Positions 46,631 to 55,272 of a stretch of 64,000 nt of DNA are shown one piece after another (position 1 is the stretch's first letter; each line of letters starts with the position of its first letter). Made by a program: the position numbers and the translations under genes. The stretch covers positions 286,983-350,982 of the forward strand of contig NZ_JACHXU010000007.1 of assembly GCF_014192335.1 (NCBI RefSeq), written 5' to 3'. A model generated the notes under the pieces. That model was given only the letters and a program-made list of their open reading frames with translations, did no database searches and had not been told where the DNA came from. The DNA comes from Aporhodopirellula rubra. GTDB lineage: Bacteria > Planctomycetota > Planctomycetia > Pirellulales > Pirellulaceae.

Positions 46631-49366
46631 TCAGGCCGCTTTACGCGCGAACGACTTTCCCAGTTTTTCCAACTCCACCAATACGAATAACAGCAGTCCT
46701 GAGGCAGCGGCCAACGCCCAAGGACGCCACGTGGTGGGGGCCGTATCAAAAATCCGATTCATCAATGGCATGTATGTGAACACCAATTGCAAACCGACCA
46801 TTGCCGCGATTCCCATCCACAGCCATAGGTTGCTAAACAGACCAACTCTGAAAAAGGAATGCCGAAGGGACCGACAACTCAGCAGATAAAACGCTTGGCC
46901 GATCACAATGACATTGACCGCCGCGGTGCGAGCCGAAGCCATGTCGACTCCAAGAGATTTTTTGAAGGCGAACACCGCATAGGTTGCTACCACTAACAGG
47001 CTGCCGACCCACAGCGTTCGCCAAACCAACGCCCTTGACAGAATCGGCTCGTCGGCTGGCCGCGGCGGACGCGACATGATCCCCGGTTCTTTGGGTTCCA
47101 TCGCCAACGTCGCACCGAGCAAAACCGCCGTTGACATGTTGACCCACAGGATTTGCAGCGGTGTGATCGGCATTTGCCAACCCAACGTCGCGGCCACCAA
47201 GATGATGCCCGCTTCGCCCAGATTCGTAGGCAAAGTCCACGCGATGAACTTTGTCAGGTTGTCATAAATCCCACGCCCTTCCTCGACCGAAGCCTCGATA
47301 GACGCGAAGTTATCATCCGTCAAAACCATATCGGCCGCCTCCTTGGTAACCTCCGTACCCGTGATTCCCATCGCCACGCCAATATTAGCCTGACGCAATG
47401 CAGGAGCGTCGTTGACGCCGTCACCGGTCATTGCAACAACATGGCCGCACGCCTGCATCGCCTCGACGAGCCTCAGTTTTTGCTGAGGTGTCACTCGCGC
47501 GAACACTGCAATGTCTTCGACGGTGTCGATCAGTTGCCGATCCGTCAACGCAGCCAACATGGCTCCGGTGAGTCCCGCGACTTTCGCCTCCTCGACACCG
47601 AGTCGTCCCTGTAGCCCCAACTGCTGTGCGATCGCCGTCGCGGTTCCCAAATGATCTCCCGTGATCATCTTCACCCGTATCCCCGCGTTCTGGCATGCCC
47701 GCACCGCTGTGATCGCCTCCGGTCGCGGCGGATCGATCATCCCCTGCAATCCGAGAAACACCATGTCATTTGTTAAATCCTCATGATTGACCGAGGTCTG
47801 TTCAGCCGGCATGACCTTCATCGCGAAAGCCAAAACTCGTAACCCCTGTGACGTCATCGAATCGACCTGCTGACCGACCGTCGCTTTGACATCGTCCATC
47901 CGCAAGCCGTCATTCCCTTGGACTTTGGTGCATCGAGGCAACAACGATTCGACGGAGCCCTTCATGTAAACGGTGTTACCGTACTCACACCGATGCAGCG
48001 TCGCCATGTATTGGTACTGCGATTCAAAGGGCACCGCGTCGAGCCTTGTGCGAGCCGCCTGCTCCTCCTTTCGAACCAACCCCGCCTTTGCCGACGAAAC
48101 CAATAGCGAGGCTTCCGTCGGATCTCCCTCCACACGCCATCCGTTGTCCTCCGTCTTTGCAAGACGCGAGTCGTTGCACAACATCCCCGCACGAAGCACT
48201 TCAACGAGCGGCTCACTGGATGTCAATTCAACGCTCTCGGACTGCCCAACGTTCCCCCCGGGGCGACGCACTTCGCCGTCTGGGTCATAGCCGGTGCCGG
48301 TTACTTCGTAACGTTGCTGCCCCGCAAAAATTTCGCGGACGGTCATCTGGTTTTGCGTCAATGTTCCGGTCTTGTCTGAACAGATCACTGTCGTGCTACC
48401 TAACGTTTCCACTGCGGGTAGTTTTCGTACGATCGCTCGGCGTTTTGCCAATCGTGAAACGCCCAAGGCCAACGTCGCGGTCACGACCGCGGGAAGTCCT
48501 TCGGGAATCGCCCCAACGGCCAACGCGACGGCCGACAATAGCACGACCACGGGAGGCTCACCGCGGAGCATAATCATCAGAGCCACCACAGCCGCGAGGA
48601 CCAAGATGACTTTCAACAGCATGTGACTCAGTTCGTTGATACGCCGAACCAATGGCGTTTCGAGTACGTCGGCCGAAGCGATCAGATCGTTGATTCGTCC
48701 GATCTCGCTTCGATCCCCGGTAGCAATCACAAAGCCGACACCGGTTCCGTAGGTTACCAAGGTCGTTGAAAACGCCATGTTGGTACGTTCGGCCAACGTG
48801 GTGTCTCGCGGCAGAACATCGATGGACTTTTCGACGGGGACGGACTCACCCGTTAATGCCGATTCGTCGATTTGCAGATCTTTCTCCCGGATCAGTCGCA
48901 GGTCCGCGGGCACACGATCGCCCGATTGAAGTTGAACCAAATCACCAGGCACCAGATCAACCGCTTGGATTCGCGTCACTTCACCGCCGCGGACCACCGT
49001 AGCCTCAATATCCATCGCGCGGCTGAGGGCGTCGATCGCCTTCAAAGCCTTTGCTTCTTGAAAGAAACCGATCAAGGCATTGACCATCACGACAGCAAAG
49101 ATCACGGACGCATCGGCCCACTCTCGTAGCACCAACGTCAGCGCCACCGCAACGAGCAGAATATAGACCAACGGTTGCCGAAACTGCCTGAGAAATATCT
49201 GCAAGCGGGTCTCGCCGACTTGCTGAGTCAGTTCATTGCGACCATAGCGATCTGCACGCCGAGCGATCTCCAACAACGGCAGTCCACGTTGGGGATCCGA
49301 TTCGATTCGCTCGGCAACTTCATGAGAAGGATGGTGGTACCAGATTTCCGTTTGTGGCTTTTGCAT
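46631..49366 (-). CDS. P-type cation-transporting ATPase (P2 type, calcium-pump-like)
   Basis: 911 residues. N-terminal cation-ATPase domain (RRADRYGRNELTQQ), actuator TGES in ALTGESVPVEKS, membrane ion-site segment AVGAIPEGLPAVVTATLALG, phosphorylation site Asp (about 330) in CSDKTGTLTQNQMTV, and hinge GDGVNDAPALRQANIG. Six to ten membrane helices in the usual order, with the C-terminal set ending FVLVELEKLGK. PEGL and the C-terminal layout fit Ca2+ pumps or Na+-type relatives rather than heavy-metal P1B pumps; there are no N-terminal metal-binding domains. Role: cation export from the cytoplasm. Possibly co-transcribed with AI-2E transporter 3. Confidence 0.92.
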   Translation of the reverse strand: MQKPQTEIWYHHPSHEVAERIESDPQRGLPLLEIARRADRYGRNELTQQVGETRLQIFLRQFRQPLVYILLVAVALTLVLREWADASVIFAVVMVNALIGFFQEAKALKAIDALSRAMDIEATVVRGGEVTRIQAVDLVPGDLVQLQSGDRVPADLRLIREKDLQIDESALTGESVPVEKSIDVLPRDTTLAERTNMAFSTTLVTYGTGVGFVIATGDRSEIGRINDLIASADVLETPLVRRINELSHMLLKVILVLAAVVALMIMLRGEPPVVVLLSAVALAVGAIPEGLPAVVTATLALGVSRLAKRRAIVRKLPAVETLGSTTVICSDKTGTLTQNQMTVREIFAGQQRYEVTGTGYDPDGEVRRPGGNVGQSESVELTSSEPLVEVLRAGMLCNDSRLAKTEDNGWRVEGDPTEASLLVSSAKAGLVRKEEQAARTRLDAVPFESQYQYMATLHRCEYGNTVYMKGSVESLLPRCTKVQGNDGLRMDDVKATVGQQVDSMTSQGLRVLAFAMKVMPAEQTSVNHEDLTNDMVFLGLQGMIDPPRPEAITAVRACQNAGIRVKMITGDHLGTATAIAQQLGLQGRLGVEEAKVAGLTGAMLAALTDRQLIDTVEDIAVFARVTPQQKLRLVEAMQACGHVVAMTGDGVNDAPALRQANIGVAMGITGTEVTKEAADMVLTDDNFASIEASVEEGRGIYDNLTKFIAWTLPTNLGEAGIILVAATLGWQMPITPLQILWVNMSTAVLLGATLAMEPKEPGIMSRPPRPADEPILSRALVWRTLWVGSLLVVATYAVFAFKKSLGVDMASARTAAVNVIVIGQAFYLLSCRSLRHSFFRVGLFSNLWLWMGIAAMVGLQLVFTYMPLMNRIFDTAPTTWRPWALAAASGLLLFVLVELEKLGKSFARKAA

Positions 49367-49518
49367 TGAAATGGAGGCTGCGGTTGGAATTCAATTGCGG
49401 GTTCAGACCTGACGTAGACCTGATTCTAATCCGCAATCCCCCCTAATTCTCGAACCAATCAACTTTCAATTCGAGCATTCACGCATTGGTCTTCACGCAA
49501 CACGCGGTTAGGGGCCAC

Positions 49519-49884
49519 TCAAACTTCATTGACCGCTGATCGAGCGGGTGCCGGCGCCACAATCTCTTCTTTGGAGTTAAAATTTTCGTAACGAACGCGA
49601 TGCTCATCCACGCCGAGTTCTTGAAGACATGCATGGATATTCTTCATGAAAGATCCAGGCCCGCAGAATTAGAAATTCGCATCCGCAAATGGTGTCCAAT
49701 TTCGCGACAACTGAGTATTAATCAATCCTACGCCGTCGCACTTGCCCTCCTCGACATCGCCCTCCAATGGTGAGTCGTAAAGCAGTTGAGCGTGTAGGTT
49801 CGATTCATTCACATCGAGGTCGCGGATTTCATCGGAGAACAATTGACATTTGCTGTTGCGAACCGATACAACGTCACATCGCAA
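49519..49884 (-). pseudogene. hmp: flavohemoglobin (Hmp-like) C-terminal remnant
   Basis: Reading the minus strand, RNSKCQLFSDEIRDL and then LINTQLSRNWTPFADANF match the NAD-binding half of Hmp (nitric oxide dioxygenase). The next codon is TAA (49669-49671), where family members have Y/F, after which FCGPGSFMKNIHACLQELG and RVRYENFNSKE continue in the same frame, including the CGP-x-x-F motif. The gene then stops at 49519. The N-terminal globin and FAD domains are absent upstream, where sequence is unrelated. So only about 110 C-terminal codons survive, with one stop. It shows that nitrosative-stress genes once lay here. Confidence 0.7.
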
Positions 49885-50212
49885 TTCGCTTGCACAATCG
49901 ACTTGGCCATTGATAACAAAGAGGGACGCCTTTCAAGGTCAAAGTGTCGTCAATCAATCAGTTTCCGGTGGTGTTCGATTCGCTCAATTCACCGGCTAAT
50001 TTCTGCGAATTCCTTGGAGACGAAAGCTGCGCAAACACTTTGTCAGCCAACACCCATTTTTGGCGGCCGAGCGTTAGCCACAGTGACCACGTACAATCGG
50101 TGCGAGAGAGACACTACAGCGCAGCGTTGTCCGCGTCGGAAACGGACGTCCAAATGGTGATTCATCGAATCATGATAGAAGCTGAGTCCACGCTCCAGGC
50201 ATTGAGGAATCG

Positions 50213-50746
50213 ATGATGAAGATAACCGGTACAATGCTCGCAATTGCGATTTGCACGGCGACTTTCCTGTGCACGAGGGCTGACGCCCCCGTAACCCCCT
50301 CACTGACAACAACGAGTCGAGTTCCCCCCGCGACCACTGTTGCCGAAGCACGTGCACGAGCGATGCTATTGCACGAATCCATTCACGGAACGCTGCAGGT
50401 CGTCCATCGAGACTTCTTCGATGAAGACAACACCCACGCGATTCCCTCCGCGTCGCTCGAGGACGTGTTCGACGAATTCAGCGAGAACTATGACGTCACG
50501 CTGAAGTGGTTAATCGTCGAAACAGACATCATCAACGTGGATCATCAACCGATCGATGATTTCGAACGACTCGCCGCCAAAGCGCTCAAGGAAGGCAAAC
50601 CGAATTACGAATCCGTTGACGCATCACGCTACCGATTCGCCGCTCCGATTCGGCTGGCGTCACAATGCCTGAAGTGTCACGTCAAACATCGAACCGACAC
50701 CAACGCTCGAACAGCCGGTTTGACGATCTCCATGCCGCTCGAGTGA
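50213..50746 (+). CDS. secreted DUF3365 haem-binding protein (Tll0287-like)
   Basis: 177 residues. A signal peptide ends near residue 24 (CTRADA). The rest is the DUF3365 fold seen in cyanobacterial Tll0287, with RFAAPIRLASQCLKCHVKHR, where CLKCH is a c-type haem attachment site. Such proteins bind haem in the periplasm and may sense redox state or NO; in longer proteins the domain heads two-component sensors. The gene is next to the flavohemoglobin relic and the peroxiredoxin. Confidence 0.82.
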   Translation: MMKITGTMLAIAICTATFLCTRADAPVTPSLTTTSRVPPATTVAEARARAMLLHESIHGTLQVVHRDFFDEDNTHAIPSASLEDVFDEFSENYDVTLKWLIVETDIINVDHQPIDDFERLAAKALKEGKPNYESVDASRYRFAAPIRLASQCLKCHVKHRTDTNARTAGLTISMPLE

Positions 50747-50854
50747 ATCGTCGTACCGGGACGCATGTAGCAATCGAAAGACATCACGCCACCCCGATGT
50801 TCGAAAACCACTGCCACCGAACAAAACGATTCACGAGCGACACAACTTCTCCGC

Positions 50855-51583
50855 CTATTTCTTAGCTTCGTGAACCGCCTTCAAGACCTCCGAAGGTTCG
50901 GCCCGCTTTTTGTAGTCGGCATCCAGAAACGCGTACGTGATGATTCCAGAGGTGTCGATCACGTAAGTCGCCGACAATGGCAACTCCATCCGATCGTTTC
51001 CGCTGTAGTCGCCGAGTTGGATGCGATCGCGATATGCGGGAACGATTGATTCCGGCAGCTGAAATAGAAGCCCGTATTTCTTTGCCAGTTCACTGTCGCG
51101 GTCATGCAGTGCCACCATGCTCAGGTCGTTGGACTCGGCGGTCTCTTTCGCCTTCTCAGGCAATTCAGGCGTGAGCACAACCAATCGTGCGCCCGCACCT
51201 TCGATCGCCGCCAACTTTTGCTGCATCGCACGGAGTTGAATATTGCAGTACGGGCACCAACCGCCGCGATACCACATCAATACGACAGGTCCTTCCTTCC
51301 ACAACTCGCTGAGCTTCACATTCGATCCGTCCCATCCGCTTAACTCGGCATCGATGGCTTTGTCGCCGACCTGTTTTGCCTGCTCTTCCACGCCGGTGGC
51401 TTTGACAGTCGCAACCGCGTCCTGGAATATTTTGAGTGTTTCAACCGGATAACGTTTGACCGCTTCGGCGGCCATCTTCTGGAGCTTCGGGGCGAGCGCA
51501 TCACCGCCCCCCTCTTGTGCATGAGCAGCGAGAGGCATCGACAGTGCAGCGATTAGCATCGAGAGCGAAAATTTTTTCAGCAT
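50855..51583 (-). CDS. secreted peroxiredoxin-like (AhpC/TSA) protein
   Basis: 242 residues. Signal peptide (MLKKFSLSMLIAALSMPLAAHA). A helical linker is followed by the thioredoxin-fold domain with YRGGWCPYCNIQLRAMQQKL: the first Cys is in the peroxidatic position and the second makes a CxxC, so a peroxiredoxin-like thiol reductase is likely. GDYSGNDRMELPLSATYVIDTSG is the cis-Pro side. It probably reduces peroxides in the envelope. It diverges from the trxA gene with 156 bp between, suggesting joint control. Confidence 0.88.
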   Translation of the reverse strand: MLKKFSLSMLIAALSMPLAAHAQEGGGDALAPKLQKMAAEAVKRYPVETLKIFQDAVATVKATGVEEQAKQVGDKAIDAELSGWDGSNVKLSELWKEGPVVLMWYRGGWCPYCNIQLRAMQQKLAAIEGAGARLVVLTPELPEKAKETAESNDLSMVALHDRDSELAKKYGLLFQLPESIVPAYRDRIQLGDYSGNDRMELPLSATYVIDTSGIITYAFLDADYKKRAEPSEVLKAVHEAKK

Positions 51584-51739
51584 TTTAAGTCTTGTACGTT
51601 ATTGGGGGGTGAAATTCGAACCATGAAGTGTAAGTCGGACGAAATGTTCAAGGAAAGCAAGTAAGAGACCTCTAAGACATCGCGTCAAAAGGTCAGTTAC
51701 GAAGCCAAACTCTATTTGAGAACGAAAACGGAGATCGAA

Positions 51740-52054
51740 ATGTCTGCAGTCAAAGTAAACGACCAAACCTTCCAAACCGAAGTGCTTGATTCGTCAAAAC
51801 CCGTGTTGGTCGATTTTTGGGCACCGTGGTGTGGCCCCTGTCGCATGATGGGCCCGCTCGTTGACGAACTCGCCGAGGAACTGGGCAGTGACGCGGTCGT
51901 CGTTAAAGTAAATGTTGACGAAGCCTCTGAGACCGCCACTCGTTATGGAGTTCAGTCGATTCCAACGTTTGCAGTGATCAAAGAAGGCGAAGTCGTTCAA
52001 CGATTCAGCGGCGTGCTACCGAAAGAAACCCTTCGAAATGCGTTGGTCGCCTAA
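51740..52054 (+). CDS. trxA: thioredoxin
   Basis: 104 residues, full length for Trx. Active site FWAPWCGPCRMMGPLVDELA with WCGPC near residue 28, cis-Pro in SIPTFAVIKEGE, and the Gly-rich end FSGVLPKETLR. Cytoplasmic disulfide reductase that powers peroxiredoxins and reductases. CGGAG eight bases upstream of ATG 51740 supports this start over 51716. It is divergent from the secreted peroxiredoxin. Confidence 0.95.
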   Translation: MSAVKVNDQTFQTEVLDSSKPVLVDFWAPWCGPCRMMGPLVDELAEELGSDAVVVKVNVDEASETATRYGVQSIPTFAVIKEGEVVQRFSGVLPKETLRNALVA

Positions 52055-52088
52055 TTCGCGTGCGGCCGAGTGGCGTCGCGTTTCATGA

Positions 52089-52125
52089 CACGCTGGGTGC
52101 GTTCGAGTGCCCCAGCGTGCTTCTT
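52089..52125 (+). terminator. candidate terminator after trxA
   Basis: CACGCTGGG (52089-52097) and CCCAGCGTG (52111-52119) form a perfect 9-bp stem with a 13-base loop, followed by the T-rich CTTCTT, 35 bp after the trxA stop. Confidence 0.65.
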
Positions 52126-52271
52126 CGCTTACCATTGTGACGAGCAGGTTGAAAAAGACGGTTCCCAAAATTGGTTCGTCCTGGCGGATCCAAACCGCCT
52201 TTGGCGATTACATTCACCCCTCCGGTCGATTGTGACCAAGGGCCCTTCCCCCACCTCAAAAAGTCCGATCC

Positions 52272-53081
52272 ATGCGAGCCATTCCGTTTTGCATCGTTTG
52301 CTTCTGCGCCGGGTGCTGGGGTGTCGTGCTGCCGTCTCCTCAATCATTTGCCCAAACGGAGTTTACTGAACCGACGGATGAAACGGACGGCAAACCGGCC
52401 AACAATGCGAGCCCATCCGGAATTGCGGTAGTCGAACTGTTTACCTCTCAGGGGTGCAGCAGTTGTCCGTCAGCGGATCGCGTTTTACAGCAAATCGCTT
52501 CCGTTGCCAGTAAAGGGAAACCGCGGGTTTACGCACTTTCCTTTCATGTCGACTACTGGAACCGTCTGGGATGGGAAGATCCTTACAGCAGCCCAGTTTC
52601 GACGCGGCGTCAAAAACAATATGCCGTCTCGATGCGAAGCAACCGCATCTACACACCTCAAATGATTGTCAACGGAACGGAACAGTTCCTTGGTTCCGAT
52701 CGCGCACATGCACATCGAGCGGTTGTCGGTGCGCTCGCCGAAAAGCCAACTTCATACGTCACGTTAGAGGTCGCGAGCCAAGCGAACGATCGCAATCTCC
52801 AGGTGAAGTATCAAATAACCGGGCAGTACGACGGATGCCTACTTCAGGTCGCCGCGATCCAAACGCCCGCAGCGAATGCGATCCCGCGTGGAGAAAATGC
52901 GGGCCGAACGTTAACGCACGTCAATGTCGTGCGTGCTTTCGAATCGATACCGGCAACGGCGTCTACCGGCACTGTGGAACTGAGTTTGCCCGATGACGTC
53001 GAACCATCGACCACACGCGTGATCGCGTATGTGCAGAATCCGAAGACGCTTGCGATCACGGGCGCCAACACGACGAACTGA
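52272..53081 (+). CDS. secreted DUF1223 thioredoxin-like protein
   Basis: 269 residues. Signal peptide 1-28 (ending SFAQT). The DUF1223 core begins IAVVELFTSQGCSSCPSADRVL, with a CSSC pair, then LSFHVDYWNRLGWEDPYSS, RQKQYA and TPQMIVNGTEQFLGSD. The fold is thioredoxin-like; the Cys pair and the secreted location suggest disulfide or oxidative-stress chemistry, but no substrate is known. It follows the trxA terminator on the same strand and converges with the sigma-factor pair. Confidence 0.9.
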   Translation: MRAIPFCIVCFCAGCWGVVLPSPQSFAQTEFTEPTDETDGKPANNASPSGIAVVELFTSQGCSSCPSADRVLQQIASVASKGKPRVYALSFHVDYWNRLGWEDPYSSPVSTRRQKQYAVSMRSNRIYTPQMIVNGTEQFLGSDRAHAHRAVVGALAEKPTSYVTLEVASQANDRNLQVKYQITGQYDGCLLQVAAIQTPAANAIPRGENAGRTLTHVNVVRAFESIPATASTGTVELSLPDDVEPSTTRVIAYVQNPKTLAITGANTTN

Positions 53082-53111
53082 TTTGCAATCCGGCCGCAGC
53101 GTACAAGACCT

Positions 53112-53357
53112 CTATTCCTCTTCGGCTTGCAACGCCTTCAATCCTTCAATCAGAACGTCAAACTCATTCTTGCAGCACGGACACTGCTCGAGATGCCGTT
53201 GAATGGCTTCAAAAGCCTCCGGCACTTCGCTTCCGGCGAGCTCCAACTCCGCAAACTCAGCGAGATGCGAGTAACACCCGTCGCAATCCGTCGCATCAGG
53301 TTCCGTCGAACCGATCAATCCCAGCAGTGTGGAAATTTGTTTTTTAGAAAGCGACAT
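53112..53357 (-). CDS. zinc-type small anti-sigma-like protein 1
   Basis: 81 residues from ATG 53357 (MSLSKKQISTLL), preceded by GAGGGAA. Cys-rich pattern: DATDCDGCYSHLAEFAEL, then HLEQCPCCKNEFDVL. A C-x-x-C plus H-(x)3-C-x-C-C set is the layout of zinc-binding anti-sigma (ZAS-like) domains, here without a membrane anchor. It lies directly after the sigma gene, with starts and stops overlapping by a few bases, so it is its likely antagonist. A paralogue is at 55006. Confidence 0.75.
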   Translation of the reverse strand: MSLSKKQISTLLGLIGSTEPDATDCDGCYSHLAEFAELELAGSEVPEAFEAIQRHLEQCPCCKNEFDVLIEGLKALQAEEE

Positions 53358-53367
53358 GTCAGTTCCC

Positions 53368-53982
53368 TCAGGCAAAAATTGCGTTGAAATCGTCGGCCAT
53401 CAATCCGGACCGTTCCAGACCTGACTTCAAGCGAACTCGGGCGTCATGAATCAGTTTGTATACCGCATTACGGTTGCTGCCGGTCCGACTCGCGATCTCT
53501 TCGACAGGCAGCCCGCTTAAGAGAGCTTGTATCGCCTCACGTTGCTTTACCGACAATTCACTCTCGATCAATTGATGCAGGGTGCTGAGCACTTTCGCGC
53601 GATCGATTTGTTCTTCGTCCCGCATCGACGGGCCCGCAGCAATCTCAAACGAAAGATTCTCTCCCGACGTGATCGAATCGAGCGACACGTCTTGATAATG
53701 TTTGCGACGCATCTCACTGATCGCCACCCTGGTCGCGATCGTCATCGCCCAAGTCGTGAAGCGACTTCGCCCCGCAAAGGTGTCGAGCGAGTCAAGAATT
53801 TTCAACATGGCTTCCTGAACAACATCATCCGGCTGCACAGCGTTTCCGTACCGGTTCGACATCGATTTGCTGAGACCGCGAACTAACAACCGTGTCAGTT
53901 CCTCAATCGCGTCCTCGCGTTCCGCCCCGTTGCTGGACAGACGCCTGACCCAGTCGTCTGAAGAGTTTTGATCGGTGGTCAT
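53368..53982 (-). CDS. ECF-family RNA polymerase sigma factor
   Basis: 204 residues from ATG 53982; a frame from 54057 would add 25 residues. Region 2 is AVQPDDVVQEAMLKILDSL and RFTTWAMTIATRVAISEMRR; region 4 is LSVKQREAIQALLSGL and SNRNAVYKLIHDARVRL. There is no sigma3. It directs RNA polymerase to a small stress regulon. The Cys-rich protein gene starts at its 3' end. It diverges from an AhpD-like gene 204 bp away, a plausible first target. Confidence 0.93.
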   Translation of the reverse strand: MTTDQNSSDDWVRRLSSNGAEREDAIEELTRLLVRGLSKSMSNRYGNAVQPDDVVQEAMLKILDSLDTFAGRSRFTTWAMTIATRVAISEMRRKHYQDVSLDSITSGENLSFEIAAGPSMRDEEQIDRAKVLSTLHQLIESELSVKQREAIQALLSGLPVEEIASRTGSNRNAVYKLIHDARVRLKSGLERSGLMADDFNAIFA

Positions 53983-54185
53983 GTGGTTGGCTCCGTTGGT
54001 TCGCTCTGGCTTCACTATCGCATACTCAGACACAGATGCGAAGGCAAGGACATCCACATGTGAACGGTTCCGAGAAAAGATGAAAGTTCAAGTAAGACAA
54101 CTCCGCGACGTGTCGTCAGACAATTGAGGCAAGCAATCAACGCTCTCAAACCGATTCTCAAACCAATGCTAAATGGAGAAATGAC

Positions 54186-54731
54186 ATGTCCCGCATTCAA
54201 CCCGTGAACGCAGCGACCGCGCAAAACCAAACCGCCGAGATCCTCAATGGCGTGAAAAAGAAGCTCGGGAAGGTTCCAAACCTCATCGCCACGATGGCTA
54301 ACTCGCCCGCAGTCGCTAATGCGTATCTGTCATTCAGCGGAACACTGGCGGGTGGAAATTTGCCAGCCAATATTCGTGAACGAATCTCGCTGACAACGGG
54401 ACAAGCCAACCAATGCGACTACTGCCTCGCGGCGCATACCCTGCTGAGCAAAGGCGCGGGCCTCTCGGAAGAAGACATCATCGACGCCCGCAATGGAACC
54501 GCGAGCGATGAACGAACTGCCGCGGCGGTCGTCTTTGCGAAAAAGATCGTCGACAATCGCGGCAAAGTCTCCGATGAGGATCTCGCCGCCGTTCGCAATG
54601 CCGGCTATTCCGAAGGCGACATCGCCGAGATTGTTGCTAATGTCGCGCTCAATCTCTTTACCAACTATTTCAATCACGTCGCGGATACGGAAATTGACTT
54701 CCCGGCGGCACCAGCGCTCGCTCATGCCTAG
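54186..54731 (+). CDS. AhpD-like carboxymuconolactone-decarboxylase-family protein 2
   Basis: 181 residues. Active-site CDYCLAAHTLLSKGAGL near residue 80 has the Cys pair and His of AhpD. KLGKVPNLIATMANSPAVANAYL leads it, as in peroxidase-related proteins of this family. Likely helps remove organic peroxides. GGAGA precedes the ATG. It is transcribed away from the ECF sigma gene, suggesting regulation by that factor. A second AhpD-like gene is at 33762. Confidence 0.9.
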   Translation: MSRIQPVNAATAQNQTAEILNGVKKKLGKVPNLIATMANSPAVANAYLSFSGTLAGGNLPANIRERISLTTGQANQCDYCLAAHTLLSKGAGLSEEDIIDARNGTASDERTAAAVVFAKKIVDNRGKVSDEDLAAVRNAGYSEGDIAEIVANVALNLFTNYFNHVADTEIDFPAAPALAHA

Positions 54732-55005
54732 TGCATCACGCAATTGAAACTTTAGGAAGTTTGCGACCGGAGGGCTCGTGTCATGCCTTCAAAACGCCTG
54801 GCGAAATAGCATGAGCTCTCCTGTTTCATTCCAAGTCTCAATTGGGACAATGCAGCCGCGAGTCAAAAAACGGATGCGTGGTTGCATCTTGTTGATACAA
54901 CTGCAACACGCGACGGGGGTCGATTGATTTGTACCGTCGGGTTTTACCCAATCGCAACGGCAGCATTACATTCACGGAAGGCCTTCCCAACATGAGAAGC
55001 CCGCA

Positions 55006-55272
55006 ATGACTCTTACTAAAGCACAAACCGCGAATCTGGTTTCGTTAATCAGAACGACCGAGCAAGATGACTTGAACTGCGACGGTTGCTTTGATCAGGT
55101 CGCGATCTTTGCGGAAAACACAATCACAGGGCGAGACGTCGAAGACGCTTTCGCTGCAGTTGCGACACATCTGCGTCAATGCGAATGCTGCCGTGATGAG
55201 TTCAACGCACTGTTGTCGGGGATTCGTGAATTACAGGCGGCGACAGAGACTCGTGATGATCAAAGAGTTTGA
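55006..55272 (+). CDS. zinc-type small anti-sigma-like protein 2
   Basis: 88 residues. DDLNCDGCFDQVAIFAENTI and HLRQCECCRDEFNALLSGIR mirror the protein at 53112 (DATDCDGCYSHLAEFAEL; HLEQCPCCKNEFDVLIEG), so both are one paralogous family. The last 71 bases overlap the 3' end of the convergent UnbV-lipoprotein gene. No sigma gene accompanies this copy, so it may act on the ECF factor 1 kb away or on an unlinked sigma. Confidence 0.75.
   Translation: MTLTKAQTANLVSLIRTTEQDDLNCDGCFDQVAIFAENTITGRDVEDAFAAVATHLRQCECCRDEFNALLSGIRELQAATETRDDQRV

Noticed and set aside
49944..50216. A 90-codon plus-strand open frame ending at the DUF3365 gene start
   Set aside because: Starts with GTG, has no recognised motif and overlaps the region where the flavohemoglobin relic fades; no support as a gene.
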